A stretch of 64,000 bases of DNA from Streptomyces yatensis (GCF_018069625.1 NZ_CP072941.1:620001-684000); one strand, 5' to 3'. Counted from the first letter of the stretch, positions 50,763 through 59,507 are shown. A program made the numbers and translations. Notes: a model not told the origin generated them from the letters alone.

Positions 50763-52909
50763 CCACGACGACCGGAACCACCACGACGACGGGGGCTCTG
50801 GGCACCGCGCGCACCCGCGTCGAGGGCAGGGAAAAGGTCACCGGGGCGGCCCGCTACTCGGGCGACATCCCGCTGCCCGAACTCGCCCACGGCTGGCTGG
50901 TGTTGTCCACCATCGCCCGTGGCCGGGTCCGCTCGGTCGAGGCCGACACCGTCCTGGCCATGCCCGGTGTCCTCGCGGTCCTCCACCATGAGAACGCCCC
51001 GCGCGTCAGCCTGGACTACATGGGCATGATCGGGCCCCCCGACCCGATCATCGGGGTCTTCCAGCACGACCGTGTCCCCTTCCGGGGCTGGCCGGTGGCG
51101 CTGGTCGTCGCCGAGCGGCCCGAGCAGGCCAGGGAGGCCGCGGAAGCGCTGGTGGTCCAGTACGACCAGGAGTCGCACGACATCGACTTCTTCGCCGGAC
51201 ACCCCGATGTGTACACCCCCGGGGACTCGCCGTTCGGTGCGGCGGAGACGACGAAGGGCGACATCGAGGCCGAACTCGCCGCCGCCACGTTCGTCGTGGA
51301 CGCCGAGTACACCACCCCGGAAGAGCACCACAACCCCATGGAGCCGCACGCGGCGACGGCCCGCTGGGACGGCGGCCGGCTCGAGGTCCTCGACTCCAAT
51401 CAGGGCACGACGTACGTGGCCGGTGAGCTCGCGCAGATCTTCTCGCTCGACGCGGAGTCGGTGCGGGTCCGGTCCGAGCACGTCGGCGGCGGCTTCGGCT
51501 CCAAGACGGTCCGCCCGCACCAGGTGGCCGCCGCCATGGCCGCGACCGTCCTCGACCGTCCGGTCCGCGTCGTCATGACCCGCCGCCAGATGTTCTCGAC
51601 CATCGGCTATCGCAGCCCCACCGCGCAGCGGGTCCGGCTCGGCGCCGACGCGTCGGGGCGGCTGCGCGCGCTCGACCACCGGTCGGAGTGCGTCACCTCG
51701 ACCGTGCACGAGTTCATCGAGCGCAGCGCCACGGTGGGGCGCGTGATGTACGACGCCGAGGCGCACCACACCAGCGACCGGGTCGTACGGCTCGACGTGC
51801 CGACCCCGACCTTCATGCGCGCACCCGGCGAGGCACCGGGCTCGTTCGCGCTGGAGTGCGCGCTCGACGAACTCGCCGAGGCGTCCGGCATCGACCCGAT
51901 CGCGCTGCGCGTCCGCAATGAACCCGACCGGGGCCCCGTCTCCGGCCTGCCGTTCAGCAGCCGCAATCTGGTGGCCTGCTACGAGGAGGGCGCCCGCCGG
52001 TTCGGCTGGGCGGACCGGGATCCGCGTCCGGGGCTGCGCCGCGAGGGACGGTGGCTGCTCGGCACGGGTATGGCGGCGGCCAGCTTCCACTCCGGGGCCG
52101 GCCCGTCCACGGCGGGCGTGACGGCCGAGGCGGACGGCACCTTCACCGTGCGCATCAACGCGGCGGACATCGGGACCGGCGCCCGGACCGGCATCGCCCT
52201 GGTGGCCGCGGACGGGCTGGCCGTGGATCCGGACCGGGTCCGGGTGGTCATGGCGGACAGCGACCTCGGCCCGGCGATGATCGCCGGTGGCTCGATGGGC
52301 ATGCGCTCCTGGGCGTGGGCGGTGTCGATCGCGGTGCGCGAGCTGCGCGAGCGGCTGGCCCTGGGCGGCGACATCCCGCCCGAGGGGATCACCGCGCGGT
52401 CCGACACCGCCGAGGCGATCGGCGCCCTCGCGCAGAAGGAACGGCACTCCTTCGGGGCGCAGTTCGCCGAGGTGGCCGTGGACGTCACCAGCGGAGAGGT
52501 CCGGGTGCGGAGGATGCTCGGGATCTTCGCGGCGGGCCGGATCGTCAACCCGCTGACCGCGCGCAACCAGCTCGTCGGCGGGATGACCTGGGGCATTTCC
52601 ATGGCCCTGCACGAGGAGGCGGTGCGGGACCGGGCCTCGGGCGGCCATGTCGGCCCGGACCTCGCGGGCTATCATTTCGCCGCGAACGCCGATGTGCCGC
52701 TCATCGAGGCGGACTGGGTGGACGACCCGGACCCGGACGACCCGGTGGGCATCAAGGGCGTCGGTGAGATCGGCATCGTGGGAGCCGCGGCGGCCATCGC
52801 CAACGCGGTGTGGCACGCCACCGGCGTCCGCCACCGCAACCTGCCGATCCGCCCGGACCGGGTCCTGTCGGCGGGGACGAACGTGCCGGAGTCCGGCCAC
52901 GGAGGCTGA
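50759..52909 (+). CDS. Molybdenum hydroxylase catalytic subunit (PaoC/YagR-like)
   Basis: A 716-residue catalytic subunit of the xanthine-oxidase family, binding a molybdopterin cofactor. Visible marks are RVEGREKVTGAARYSGDIP near the N-terminus, GGGFGSK in the cofactor region, and KGVGEIGIVGAAAAIANAV near the C-terminus with the catalytic Glu670. It hydroxylates aldehydes or heterocycles with water as oxygen source and passes electrons to the iron-sulfur subunit. It overlaps the FAD subunit by four bases. No XdhC/PaoD-type maturation gene lies in this operon, so cofactor insertion must rely on a chaperone elsewhere. It ends at a strong hairpin. Confidence 0.93.
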   Translation: MTTTTGTTTTTGALGTARTRVEGREKVTGAARYSGDIPLPELAHGWLVLSTIARGRVRSVEADTVLAMPGVLAVLHHENAPRVSLDYMGMIGPPDPIIGVFQHDRVPFRGWPVALVVAERPEQAREAAEALVVQYDQESHDIDFFAGHPDVYTPGDSPFGAAETTKGDIEAELAAATFVVDAEYTTPEEHHNPMEPHAATARWDGGRLEVLDSNQGTTYVAGELAQIFSLDAESVRVRSEHVGGGFGSKTVRPHQVAAAMAATVLDRPVRVVMTRRQMFSTIGYRSPTAQRVRLGADASGRLRALDHRSECVTSTVHEFIERSATVGRVMYDAEAHHTSDRVVRLDVPTPTFMRAPGEAPGSFALECALDELAEASGIDPIALRVRNEPDRGPVSGLPFSSRNLVACYEEGARRFGWADRDPRPGLRREGRWLLGTGMAAASFHSGAGPSTAGVTAEADGTFTVRINAADIGTGARTGIALVAADGLAVDPDRVRVVMADSDLGPAMIAGGSMGMRSWAWAVSIAVRELRERLALGGDIPPEGITARSDTAEAIGALAQKERHSFGAQFAEVAVDVTSGEVRVRRMLGIFAAGRIVNPLTARNQLVGGMTWGISMALHEEAVRDRASGGHVGPDLAGYHFAANADVPLIEADWVDDPDPDDPVGIKGVGEIGIVGAAAAIANAVWHATGVRHRNLPIRPDRVLSAGTNVPESGHGG

Positions 52910-52925
52910 CCCCGCCCTCGACTGA

Positions 52926-52962
52926 TCGGCGCCGGCCGGGCCCACAGCCCGGCCGGCGCCGA
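52926..52962. terminator. Terminator after the molybdenum hydroxylase operon
   Basis: A perfect 16-base stem: TCGGCGCCGGCCGGGC at 52926-52941 pairs with 52947-52962 around a five-base CCACA loop. It begins 17 bases after the stop of the catalytic subunit. Confidence 0.85.
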
Positions 52963-53104
52963 AGTCTCAGCCCCGTTCATCGGCCGGATACCGCCGATCG
53001 GCTGGCGCTGTACGGCGATCCAGTCATCTTCCCGCTCCGCCCGATGCCCTCCGGGCCATTGCGGGGAACACTCGCCCAACCCGAGAAGAGCAGAGAGGGC
53101 ACTG

Positions 53105-53638
53105 ATGAGCGACGACTTCGTGCTGGACGTGACCAGGATCCGCGACGAGGCACGCCGCAAGATGGCGGCCGGACCGGTGACGGACACCTACGGTCTGGAC
53201 AAGGACCGGGTCATCGGCATCCTCAATGACGTCATCGCCACCGAGGTGGTGTGCTGGCTGCGCTACACCCGCCACGCCATCTCCGCCAGCGGGATCGACC
53301 GCGCCCAAGTCTCCTCGGAGTTCACCGAGCACGCGAGGGAGGAGATGCAGCACGCGCTGCGCGCCGCCGAACGCGTCTCCCAGCTCGGCGCCGACCCCGA
53401 CTTCGACCCCGCCTCGCTGGCCCGGCGCGCCCACACCGACTACACCACACCACCGGACAACGACCTGAAGGCGATGCTGGAGCACAATCTGCTCGCCGAG
53501 CGCATCGTGATCGCCAGCTATCAGGAGATCATCCGGTGGCTGGGTGAACACGACCCCACCACCCGCCGGCTGATGGAGTCGATCCTGGAGGAAGAGGAGG
53601 AGCATGCCGACGATCTGGTGGACCTGATCGGCGTCTGA
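53105..53638 (+). CDS. Ferritin-like/bacterioferritin-type protein
   Basis: A 177-residue four-helix protein. Carboxylate and histidine metal ligands are spaced as in ferritins: IATEVVCWLRY, then EFTEHAREEMQHALRA, later HNLLAERIVIASYQEI and ILEEEEEHADDL, giving two ExxH motifs. This looks like the family annotated as bacterioferritin or DUF455/DPS-like ferritin in actinomycetes rather than a classical haem bacterioferritin. It would store or detoxify iron in the cytosol. GAGAGGG precedes the ATG. It may be cotranscribed with the pentapeptide lipoprotein just downstream. Confidence 0.9.
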   Translation: MSDDFVLDVTRIRDEARRKMAAGPVTDTYGLDKDRVIGILNDVIATEVVCWLRYTRHAISASGIDRAQVSSEFTEHAREEMQHALRAAERVSQLGADPDFDPASLARRAHTDYTTPPDNDLKAMLEHNLLAERIVIASYQEIIRWLGEHDPTTRRLMESILEEEEEHADDLVDLIGV

Positions 53639-53658
53639 CAGCCGTGGTGGGTCGGCCC

Positions 53659-54366
53659 ATGACCACGCGTTGGCCCCGTTCGCTCTCCTGCCTCATCGTG
53701 ACCGTCCTGTCGTCCGCCCTGCTCGCCGGATGCGGGGAGCACGACGACCATGGCCGGAGCTGTTCCGGCCGCACGGGCAAGGATCTCTCCAGCCGCACCG
53801 TGGCCGGTGGCGATCTGTGGCAGAAGAAGCTGCGGTGCGTCAACCTCGAACGGTCCACCCTGACCGGGCTGGTGTCCGAGGCCAATCTGCGGCGCGGCAA
53901 TCTCTACGCGGCGCGGCTGGTCGGGGTGTCGCTGGAGAACGTCGATCTGCGGGGCGCCGACCTCCGGCGGGTGGACCTCGGCTCCGCCACCCTCTCGCAG
54001 GTCGACCTGCGCGGCGCCGATCTCCGCGACGCGAGGCTCGACAGGGGTCTGCTCACCGACGTCAGCCTGGAGGGCGCACAGCTGGACGGCGTGGAGCTGC
54101 GGGCGGCGTCCCTCACCCATGTCGGCCTCAACGGAGCAGATCTGGCCGGCGCCGATCTGGCCGGCGCCACGGTGTCCGACTCCGATCTGCGCGGCGCGCG
54201 GCTGCGGGATGCCGACATCTCGACGACGACCTGGGAGAACGTCCTGTGCCCGGACGGCTCGCGGTCGAGCGCACGGGATTCCTGCGCCGACCATCTGAGC
54301 CGGGCCGAGTCCCGGGCGGTGGGTCAGTTCCCCGCACCGTCGGCCGCCTTGCCGGATTCGCCCTGA
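53659..54366 (+). CDS. Pentapeptide-repeat lipoprotein
   Basis: A 235-residue secreted protein. The signal peptide ends in LLAGC, a lipobox, so it is probably lipid-anchored outside the membrane. From about residue 55 to 190 it has a run of pentapeptide repeats of the A(D/N)LXX type (for example ADLRD, ADLAG, ADLRR) that fold as a right-handed square helix. The ATG at 53659 has GGTGGG upstream; a GTG at 53644 is possible. Pentapeptide proteins can mimic DNA, but an extracytoplasmic anchor makes that unlikely here. The last 43 bases overlap the end of the convergent lipoprotein gene. Confidence 0.85.
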   Translation: MTTRWPRSLSCLIVTVLSSALLAGCGEHDDHGRSCSGRTGKDLSSRTVAGGDLWQKKLRCVNLERSTLTGLVSEANLRRGNLYAARLVGVSLENVDLRGADLRRVDLGSATLSQVDLRGADLRDARLDRGLLTDVSLEGAQLDGVELRAASLTHVGLNGADLAGADLAGATVSDSDLRGARLRDADISTTTWENVLCPDGSRSSARDSCADHLSRAESRAVGQFPAPSAALPDSP

Positions 54367-54668
54367 GACGCCTTCTGCGCGACACGGTGTGCCTGCTCGA
54401 GACCTGCCATGTAGGCGTCCAGGTAGTCGGCGTCCGACAGCCGGGCGCACGGTCCGGGGACGGGGTGGGAGCGGACCGCTCCGCCCTTGTGGGCGGCGGC
54501 GCGGTCGGCGATGGCATCGACACAGCGCTGGGTGACCTCGGCCTTCTCGGCGGCGGCCGGGGTGCCGCTCGGGTCGCTCTTGTCGCCCGTGTCACCACCG
54601 CCGGAACAGCCGGTCAGCAGCAGGGTGATGGCGATGACGGCCGCGGCTTCGAGGGTACGGGTGCGCAT
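54324..54668 (-). CDS. Small putative lipoprotein (114 aa)
   Basis: A 114-residue protein with signal peptide and lipobox LLTGC near residue 20, then a Gly/Asp/Ser-rich linker and a short helical domain with Cys residues in RCVDAIADR and GPCARLSD. GGGAG lies at good spacing before the ATG at 54668; a longer frame adds 12 residues without support. The mature domain is unknown to me. Its 3' end overlaps the pentapeptide gene tail-to-tail by 43 bases, which is rare and leaves no room for a terminator between them. Confidence 0.75.
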   Translation of the reverse strand: MRTRTLEAAAVIAITLLLTGCSGGGDTGDKSDPSGTPAAAEKAEVTQRCVDAIADRAAAHKGGAVRSHPVPGPCARLSDADYLDAYMAGLEQAHRVAQKASQGESGKAADGAGN

Positions 54669-54872
54669 ATGTCTCCCAGGGGCGTCGATGGTGGGGTGCA
54701 TCATGCGGCGCCGGGGCGGCGAGGTGGGAGAGCCGGGTCACCGTTGTGATGAAACGGTGACCGAACGGGCGTACAGGGCGATCCCGCGCACCCGACCGGA
54801 GCGGGCACAGGATGTCGGGTCGGGCAGGGTGCGGACTTCCTAACGTAAGGGGCGTCAGGGAAGGAGACCGAG

Positions 54873-55739
54873 GTGCTGGAGCGGCTGAACGAGGCCCTGG
54901 AACACATCGAGTCGCATCTCGATCAGCGGATCGAGACGGCCGAGTTGGCGCGGATCGCGATGACGTCGGAGTACCACTTCCGCCGGCTCTTCTCCGCGCT
55001 GGCGGGGATCCCGCTGTCGGAGTACATCCGGCGCAGGAGGCTCACCATCGCGGGGGCCGAGGTGCTCGCCGGGGAGCGGACGCTCCTGGAGATCGCGGTG
55101 CGCTACGGCTACGGGTCGGGCGAGGCGTTCGCGCGTGCGTTCCGGGCCATGCACGGGGTGGGGCCGGGCGACGCCCGGCGGGCAGGTGCCGTACTGCACT
55201 CCCAACCGCGGATGTCCTTCCGCCTCGTTGTCGAAGGGAGCAGCAGCATGCGATACCGGGTCGTGGAGAAGGAGCGATTCCAGGTGGTCGGCAAGAAGGT
55301 CCGGGTCCCGCTCGTCCATGAGGGGGTCAATCCGCGGATCGCGGAGTTCATCCGAAGTATCGACCAGGAGACGCTGGAGCGGATCGCCGCCCTGTCCGAT
55401 CAGGAGCCGGAGGGGATCCTGGGAGTGAGCGACAACCTCGACCCGAGCCGGGCGGAGGGCACCGAACTCGACTACTACCACGCGGTGGTGACGGGGGCCG
55501 CCGCGCCGGAGGACCTGGACGAGCTGGTCGTCCCGGCGGGGACCTGGGCGGTCTTCGAGAGCTCCGGGCCGTTCCCGCAGGCGCTCCAGCACTTGTGGCG
55601 GGACGTCTTCACCCAGTGGTTCCCGTCCAACCCGTACCAGAGCAGGCCGGGGCCGGAGATGCTGCGCACCCGGCTGTCGCGGGACGCGGCGCGGGCGGAC
55701 GCGGAGCTGTGGATCCCCGTGGAGCGGACCGCGGTCTGA
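54873..55739 (+). CDS. AraC-family regulator with GyrI-like ligand domain
   Basis: A 288-residue protein: residues 1 to about 105 form an AraC/MarA-type double helix-turn-helix (LARIAMTSEYHFRRLFSALAG and EIAVRYGYGSGEAFARAFRAMHG), and residues from about 125 form a GyrI-like domain (RYRVVEKERFQVVGKKV, then VVPAGTWAVFESSG). This order is the one seen in Rob, whose GyrI-like domain binds small ligands. The start is GTG with GGAAGGAG upstream. A strong hairpin directly follows the stop. Targets are unknown. Confidence 0.93.
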   Translation: MLERLNEALEHIESHLDQRIETAELARIAMTSEYHFRRLFSALAGIPLSEYIRRRRLTIAGAEVLAGERTLLEIAVRYGYGSGEAFARAFRAMHGVGPGDARRAGAVLHSQPRMSFRLVVEGSSSMRYRVVEKERFQVVGKKVRVPLVHEGVNPRIAEFIRSIDQETLERIAALSDQEPEGILGVSDNLDPSRAEGTELDYYHAVVTGAAAPEDLDELVVPAGTWAVFESSGPFPQALQHLWRDVFTQWFPSNPYQSRPGPEMLRTRLSRDAARADAELWIPVERTAV

Positions 55740-55740
55740 C

Positions 55741-55774
55741 ACTCCGCCCGGCCGTCGTGACGGCCGGGCGGAGT
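55741..55774. terminator. Bidirectional terminator after the AraC-GyrI gene
   Basis: ACTCCGCCCGGCCGTC at 55741-55756 is the reverse complement of 55759-55774, with two bases between, so about 15 pairs form around a tight loop. It lies between the convergent AraC and APC permease genes and touches neither stop. Confidence 0.82.
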
Positions 55775-55781
55775 CCGCGTC

Positions 55782-57218
55782 TCACATACGCCCCCGCGAG
55801 CCCTGAGGCCCACGGACCAGGCCGGCGATCAGCGCCAGGAAGGGGATGACGCCGAGGACGATGCTCACGCCCATGCCACCACCGGTGACGAGGGTGAAGT
55901 TGGAGAACACCAGCCACAGCGCGGTCAGCAGACCGGCCACGGCCAGCACCGGGGCGATCCGGGTCTGCCAGGGCCTGCCCGCGGAGAGCTGGACGTTGCG
56001 CGCGAAGAAGACGACCACGGCGACGGATGTGATGAGCATGAGCAGGATCATGCCCACCGTGGCCAACCCCGCCATGGAGCCGAAGACACCCACCAGCGGA
56101 TCCAGTCCGATGGCGGCGCAGGCGACGACCAGGACCAGCGCGGTGAGGGTCTGGACGACCGAGGAGACGGACGGCGAGTGGTGGCGCGGGTGGACGGCGC
56201 CCAGCCGTGCGGGGAGGAGGTCCTGGCGGGCGAGGGTGAAGGTGTAGCGGGCGATGACGTTGTGGAAGGACAGCACGCAGGCGAAGAGGCTGCTGAGCAG
56301 CAGTACCTGCATGACGTCCCGCAGCGCGGTGCCGACGTAGGCCTGGGCGGTGTCCATGAGCATGTTGCCCTGGCTGTCCAGGGTCTTCTGGGCCACGGCC
56401 GGGGCGTCGTCGGTGCCCGCCGCCAGGACCAGCGCCCAGCAGGACACCGTGTAGAAGGCGCCGATGATCAGGACGGCGAGGTAGGTGGCCCGGGGTATGG
56501 TCCGCTCCGGGTCACGGGCCTCGTCCCGGAAGACGGCGGTGGCCTCGAATCCGATGAATCCGGTGATCGCGAACAGCACGGCCACGCCCAGCGGTCCGGA
56601 GAACGCCGCATGCGGGGTGAACGACTCGACATTGACACCGTGGGCGCCGCCCCGGGCGAAGATCCCCGCGTCCAGGACCAGCACCACCACGATCTCCAGG
56701 ACGAGTGCGACACCGAGGACCTTGGAGCTGAGGTCGATATGGCGGTAGCCGAGGAGGGCCACGATGCACAGGGCCGCGAGTGCCCACACCCACCAGGGCA
56801 GGGTGGGCCCGCCGAAGGTGTGCAGGACGTCGTTGACGGCCCAGCCCAGGTAGCCGTAGACGCCGACCTGGATCGCGGTGTACGCGACGAGCGCGACCGC
56901 GGCCGTGCCCACTCCGACGCGGTCCCCCAGGCCACGGGTGGCGTAGGCGTAGAAGGCGCCGGCCTGCCGAACGTGGGGCGTCATGGTGACGAAGCCGACC
57001 GCGAACACCAGCAGGACCATCGAGGCGAGGGCGAAGCCCACGGGGGCTCCGGCGCCAGGGCCGCCCGCGATGGCGAGCGGGACATTGCCGCCGACCACCG
57101 TCAGGGGCGCGGCGGCGGCGATCACCATGAAGACGATGGCACCGGTGCCGAGCCGCCCCGACAGATTCGCGTGTGCCGGTTGCCGGGTGGAGGTGTGCGC
57201 GTCGGAGTCGGTCAGCAT
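55782..57218 (-). CDS. APC-family amino-acid permease
   Basis: A 478-residue integral membrane protein with about 12 predicted helices. APC marks include GTGAIVFMVIAAAAPLTVVGG at the first helix, GAFYAYATRGLG (the family's A/G-Y-A-x-x-x-x-G stretch) and ITGFIGFEATAVFRDEARDPERTIPRA, cut here into parts. It would import an amino acid or amine by proton symport. It overlaps the end of a nitrilase-family gene by seven bases on the same strand, so the imported compound or its amide may be hydrolysed by that enzyme. Confidence 0.92.
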   Translation of the reverse strand: MLTDSDAHTSTRQPAHANLSGRLGTGAIVFMVIAAAAPLTVVGGNVPLAIAGGPGAGAPVGFALASMVLLVFAVGFVTMTPHVRQAGAFYAYATRGLGDRVGVGTAAVALVAYTAIQVGVYGYLGWAVNDVLHTFGGPTLPWWVWALAALCIVALLGYRHIDLSSKVLGVALVLEIVVVLVLDAGIFARGGAHGVNVESFTPHAAFSGPLGVAVLFAITGFIGFEATAVFRDEARDPERTIPRATYLAVLIIGAFYTVSCWALVLAAGTDDAPAVAQKTLDSQGNMLMDTAQAYVGTALRDVMQVLLLSSLFACVLSFHNVIARYTFTLARQDLLPARLGAVHPRHHSPSVSSVVQTLTALVLVVACAAIGLDPLVGVFGSMAGLATVGMILLMLITSVAVVVFFARNVQLSAGRPWQTRIAPVLAVAGLLTALWLVFSNFTLVTGGGMGVSIVLGVIPFLALIAGLVRGPQGSRGRM

Positions 57219-58018
57219 GACGGGTCCTTGGTGGCGCGGGCGGACGGGGGGGTGAAGAGGTCTGGCCTGAGGTCGGCCAGGTACGGATTGGCCTTGCGCG
57301 CCTGCCGGACCGTGTGTGGTTCCACGGTGGCGAAGAGCAGCCGGTTGCCGTGTTCGACGCTGTCCAGCACGGTCGCCGACGGGCTCACGATGGAGCTGCG
57401 GCCGACGTAGCGCAGTGAACCCTCGTCGCCGTCATGGTTGACGTAGGCGATGTAGATCTGGTTTTCCCAGGCACGCACCCTCAGCAGGTGCTCGGCGATG
57501 AACTCGTACGGTTGCATCTGGGCGGTCGGGACCGCGACGAGGTCCGCGCCGGCGAGGGCGGCGGACCGCACGTTCTCGGGGAACTCCACGTCGTAGCAGA
57601 TCAGCATCGCGATCCGGACGCCCGCGTAGTCGATGACGGGGGCGGGCAGGTCGCCCGGGGTGAAGTACCTGCGGTCGAGCTCGCCGAAGAGATGGTTCTT
57701 GCGGTGCCGGCCGAGGATGGCTCCGGCCGGGTCGATGAAGAAGGCGCTGTTGTAGTAGGCGCCGGAGTCGTACTCGGGCGCCCCGAGGACGAGCGCGATG
57801 CCGTGGGAAGCGGCCAGCTCGCGTGCCGGTGACAGCAGGTCGGTGCGGGCCAGGTCCCGGACGGCGTCCCCGATGTCGTAGCCGGTGACGAACAACTCGG
57901 TGGTGATCAGCAGTTCGGCGCCTTCGGCACGGGCCCGGCGGCACGCCGCGTCCAGTTCGTGGAGGTTGGCGTCGACGTCGCCGGGCGTTCCCGCCGTCTG
58001 CAGTCCGGAGATCTTCAT
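57212..58018 (-). CDS. Carbon-nitrogen hydrolase (nitrilase superfamily)
   Basis: A 268-residue amidase. The catalytic triad is Glu41 in TTELFVTGYD, Lys107 in HRKNHLFG and Cys141 in LICYDVEFPE. I start at the ATG at 58018 (MKISGLQTAG), with AAAGG at good spacing; the upstream ATG at 58060 falls inside the predicted -10 element. The protein is closest to cytosolic N-carbamoyl/omega-amidase-like hydrolases. It is the first gene of a two-gene operon with an amino-acid permease and is divergent from a GntR regulator, giving an uptake-and-hydrolysis unit for an amine or amide. Confidence 0.92.
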   Translation of the reverse strand: MKISGLQTAGTPGDVDANLHELDAACRRARAEGAELLITTELFVTGYDIGDAVRDLARTDLLSPARELAASHGIALVLGAPEYDSGAYYNSAFFIDPAGAILGRHRKNHLFGELDRRYFTPGDLPAPVIDYAGVRIAMLICYDVEFPENVRSAALAGADLVAVPTAQMQPYEFIAEHLLRVRAWENQIYIAYVNHDGDEGSLRYVGRSSIVSPSATVLDSVEHGNRLLFATVEPHTVRQARKANPYLADLRPDLFTPPSARATKDPSC

Positions 58019-58058
58019 CAGTGCCTTTGGAGTGGGCGTCCAGGGGTGAATGCGAGTC

Positions 58059-58088
58059 ATAAAAACATGCTCACTTTGATCAGGTAAA
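58059..58088 (-). promoter_or_regulatory. Promoter of the nitrilase-permease operon
   Basis: On the minus strand TTTACC (58083-58088) and TTTTAT (58059-58064) are 18 bases apart, each matching the consensus at four of six positions. TGATCA at 58078-58083 overlaps the -35 and could be part of an operator for the divergent GntR protein. The call supports the later start codon for the nitrilase. Confidence 0.45.
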
Positions 58089-58157
58089 CCCCCGGAGGTC
58101 ACGGTTCCGCAAAGCGACGGCCCCCGTACGAAGGCCGTTGGGAGGCTGGGAGGCCAT

Positions 58158-58949
58158 ATGAGCGGGCCCTACCCTGAGGGCATGGCGACCCAGGAACCGT
58201 CCGGCGCACCGAGCGCCCTGACCAGCAGCGCCCTCGCCGCGATCCGCCGCACCAGCGCAGTGGACACCGTTCGGGCCCGGATCTCCCTGGCGGTCGACCT
58301 GGGCCTGCTGGCACCCGGTGAGCGGCTGCCCAATGTGCAGGCCACGGCGGCGGCGCTCGGGGTCGGCGAGATCACCGTCCGCCGGGCCTTCGGCACCCTG
58401 GAGCGCGAAGGCGTGGTCGAGCGGCGCCCGGGGCGCACGGGCGGCACCTTCATCGCGGAGCGGCCCCGCCGCCGCACCGTGGCGCAGGTCGCCGCGTACC
58501 GGGAGGACAGCGAACGGGTCCACCGGCTGATCGACGAACGCATCGTGCTGGAGGCCGGGTTCGCGCATCTGGCCGCCGAACGGCTCGATCGGAGCGGGCT
58601 CGACCGGCTCGATCAGTGCATCCGGGAGATGGACGCGGCCGAGAGCTGGGCCGAGTTCCACGCGAGTGACCAACGGTTCCATCTGGCCCTCGCCGAGGGC
58701 GCCGGACTGTCCGCCGCCCTGGCGATGTACCAGCGGGTCACCGGGGAGCTGTACGCGTACTTCCTGCCGTACCCGATGGGCTACCTCCGCAGCAGCAACG
58801 AGCAGCACAGGGCCATCCGGGCCGCGCTCGGCGCGCGGGACGCCGCCTCGGCGGCGGGCCTCCTCCACGACCATGTCGCCGAGCTCCACCACTCGATGTA
58901 CGTCGGCCTCGCGGATGATGCCGAGCGGGGCGACGACAGGCCCTCGTGA
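58158..58949 (+). CDS. GntR-family regulator (FadR-type)
   Basis: A 263-residue regulator with a winged helix (LLAPGERLPNVQATAAALGVGEITVRRAFGTLEREGVV in two halves, about 50-86) and an all-helical FCD-type ligand domain (HRLIDERIVLEAGFAHLAAERL and HASDQRFHLALAEGAG). The last of these carries the Asp and His positions that bind metal in FadR-type FCD domains. GGGAGG precedes the ATG; a later ATG at 58182 would suit a leaderless message from TACCCT. It is divergent from the nitrilase-permease operon and is its likely regulator. Confidence 0.9.
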   Translation: MSGPYPEGMATQEPSGAPSALTSSALAAIRRTSAVDTVRARISLAVDLGLLAPGERLPNVQATAAALGVGEITVRRAFGTLEREGVVERRPGRTGGTFIAERPRRRTVAQVAAYREDSERVHRLIDERIVLEAGFAHLAAERLDRSGLDRLDQCIREMDAAESWAEFHASDQRFHLALAEGAGLSAALAMYQRVTGELYAYFLPYPMGYLRSSNEQHRAIRAALGARDAASAAGLLHDHVAELHHSMYVGLADDAERGDDRPS

Positions 58950-58962
58950 GCGGCAGCCGGTG

Positions 58963-59472
58963 TCAGCGGCCGGTGGATCCGTCGATGCGCTCGCGGAGGA
59001 TATCGGCGTGTCCGGCGTGCCGGCCGGTCTCCTCGATCATGTGCACCAGGACCCAGCGCATCGACGGTGCCGATCCCCGGCGCGGGGCCCGCGGAGCGGG
59101 GAGCGTCAGATCGGGGCAGGCGTCGATGACGCGGTTCGCCCGCTCGACCGTCTCGCGGTAGTCGGCGAGCACGCCGTCGACGGTGTCCTCGGCGGACGGC
59201 CGCATGGTCGCGGGCCAGTCGCCGGCGTCCTCGCCGAGGAAGGAGAACCGCTCGACGAACGCCAGGTGTTTGAGCAGTCCGAGGAGGCTGGTGCCCGAGG
59301 GCACCCCGCCCGTTCGGACCTGCGGTTCCGGTACGCCCGCGACCTTGTCCGCGACCGAGTCCCGCAGATAGTCGAGGAAGCCCCGGAGGGTGGCCTTCTC
59401 GTCGGGGCCGGTCGCCGGAGGGCCGGTTTCCTTCCTGCGGGTCCGGGGTCGCCGGGCACTGCTTTCCTGCAT
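58963..59472 (-). CDS. DinB/DUF664-family protein (mycothiol-transferase-like)
   Basis: A 169-residue four-helix protein of the DinB-like superfamily. The candidate metal ligands are His in LLKHLAFVERF and the two His residues in HMIEETGRHAGHADILRE, the standard HxxxH arrangement. In actinomycetes many DUF664 proteins act as, or resemble, mycothiol-dependent transferases. GGAGGAG precedes the ATG. It lies 35 bases after the methyltransferase gene on the same strand and is probably cotranscribed. Confidence 0.88.
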   Translation of the reverse strand: MQESSARRPRTRRKETGPPATGPDEKATLRGFLDYLRDSVADKVAGVPEPQVRTGGVPSGTSLLGLLKHLAFVERFSFLGEDAGDWPATMRPSAEDTVDGVLADYRETVERANRVIDACPDLTLPAPRAPRRGSAPSMRWVLVHMIEETGRHAGHADILRERIDGSTGR

Positions 59473-59507
59473 CGAGTCGCTCCTCCGCGGTCGTGAAGTC
59501 GTGGGGT

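Noticed and set aside
52287..52925. Small frames overlapping the molybdenum hydroxylase large subunit
   Set aside because: They are alternate-frame readings within a gene whose catalytic Glu670 and cofactor motifs are intact.
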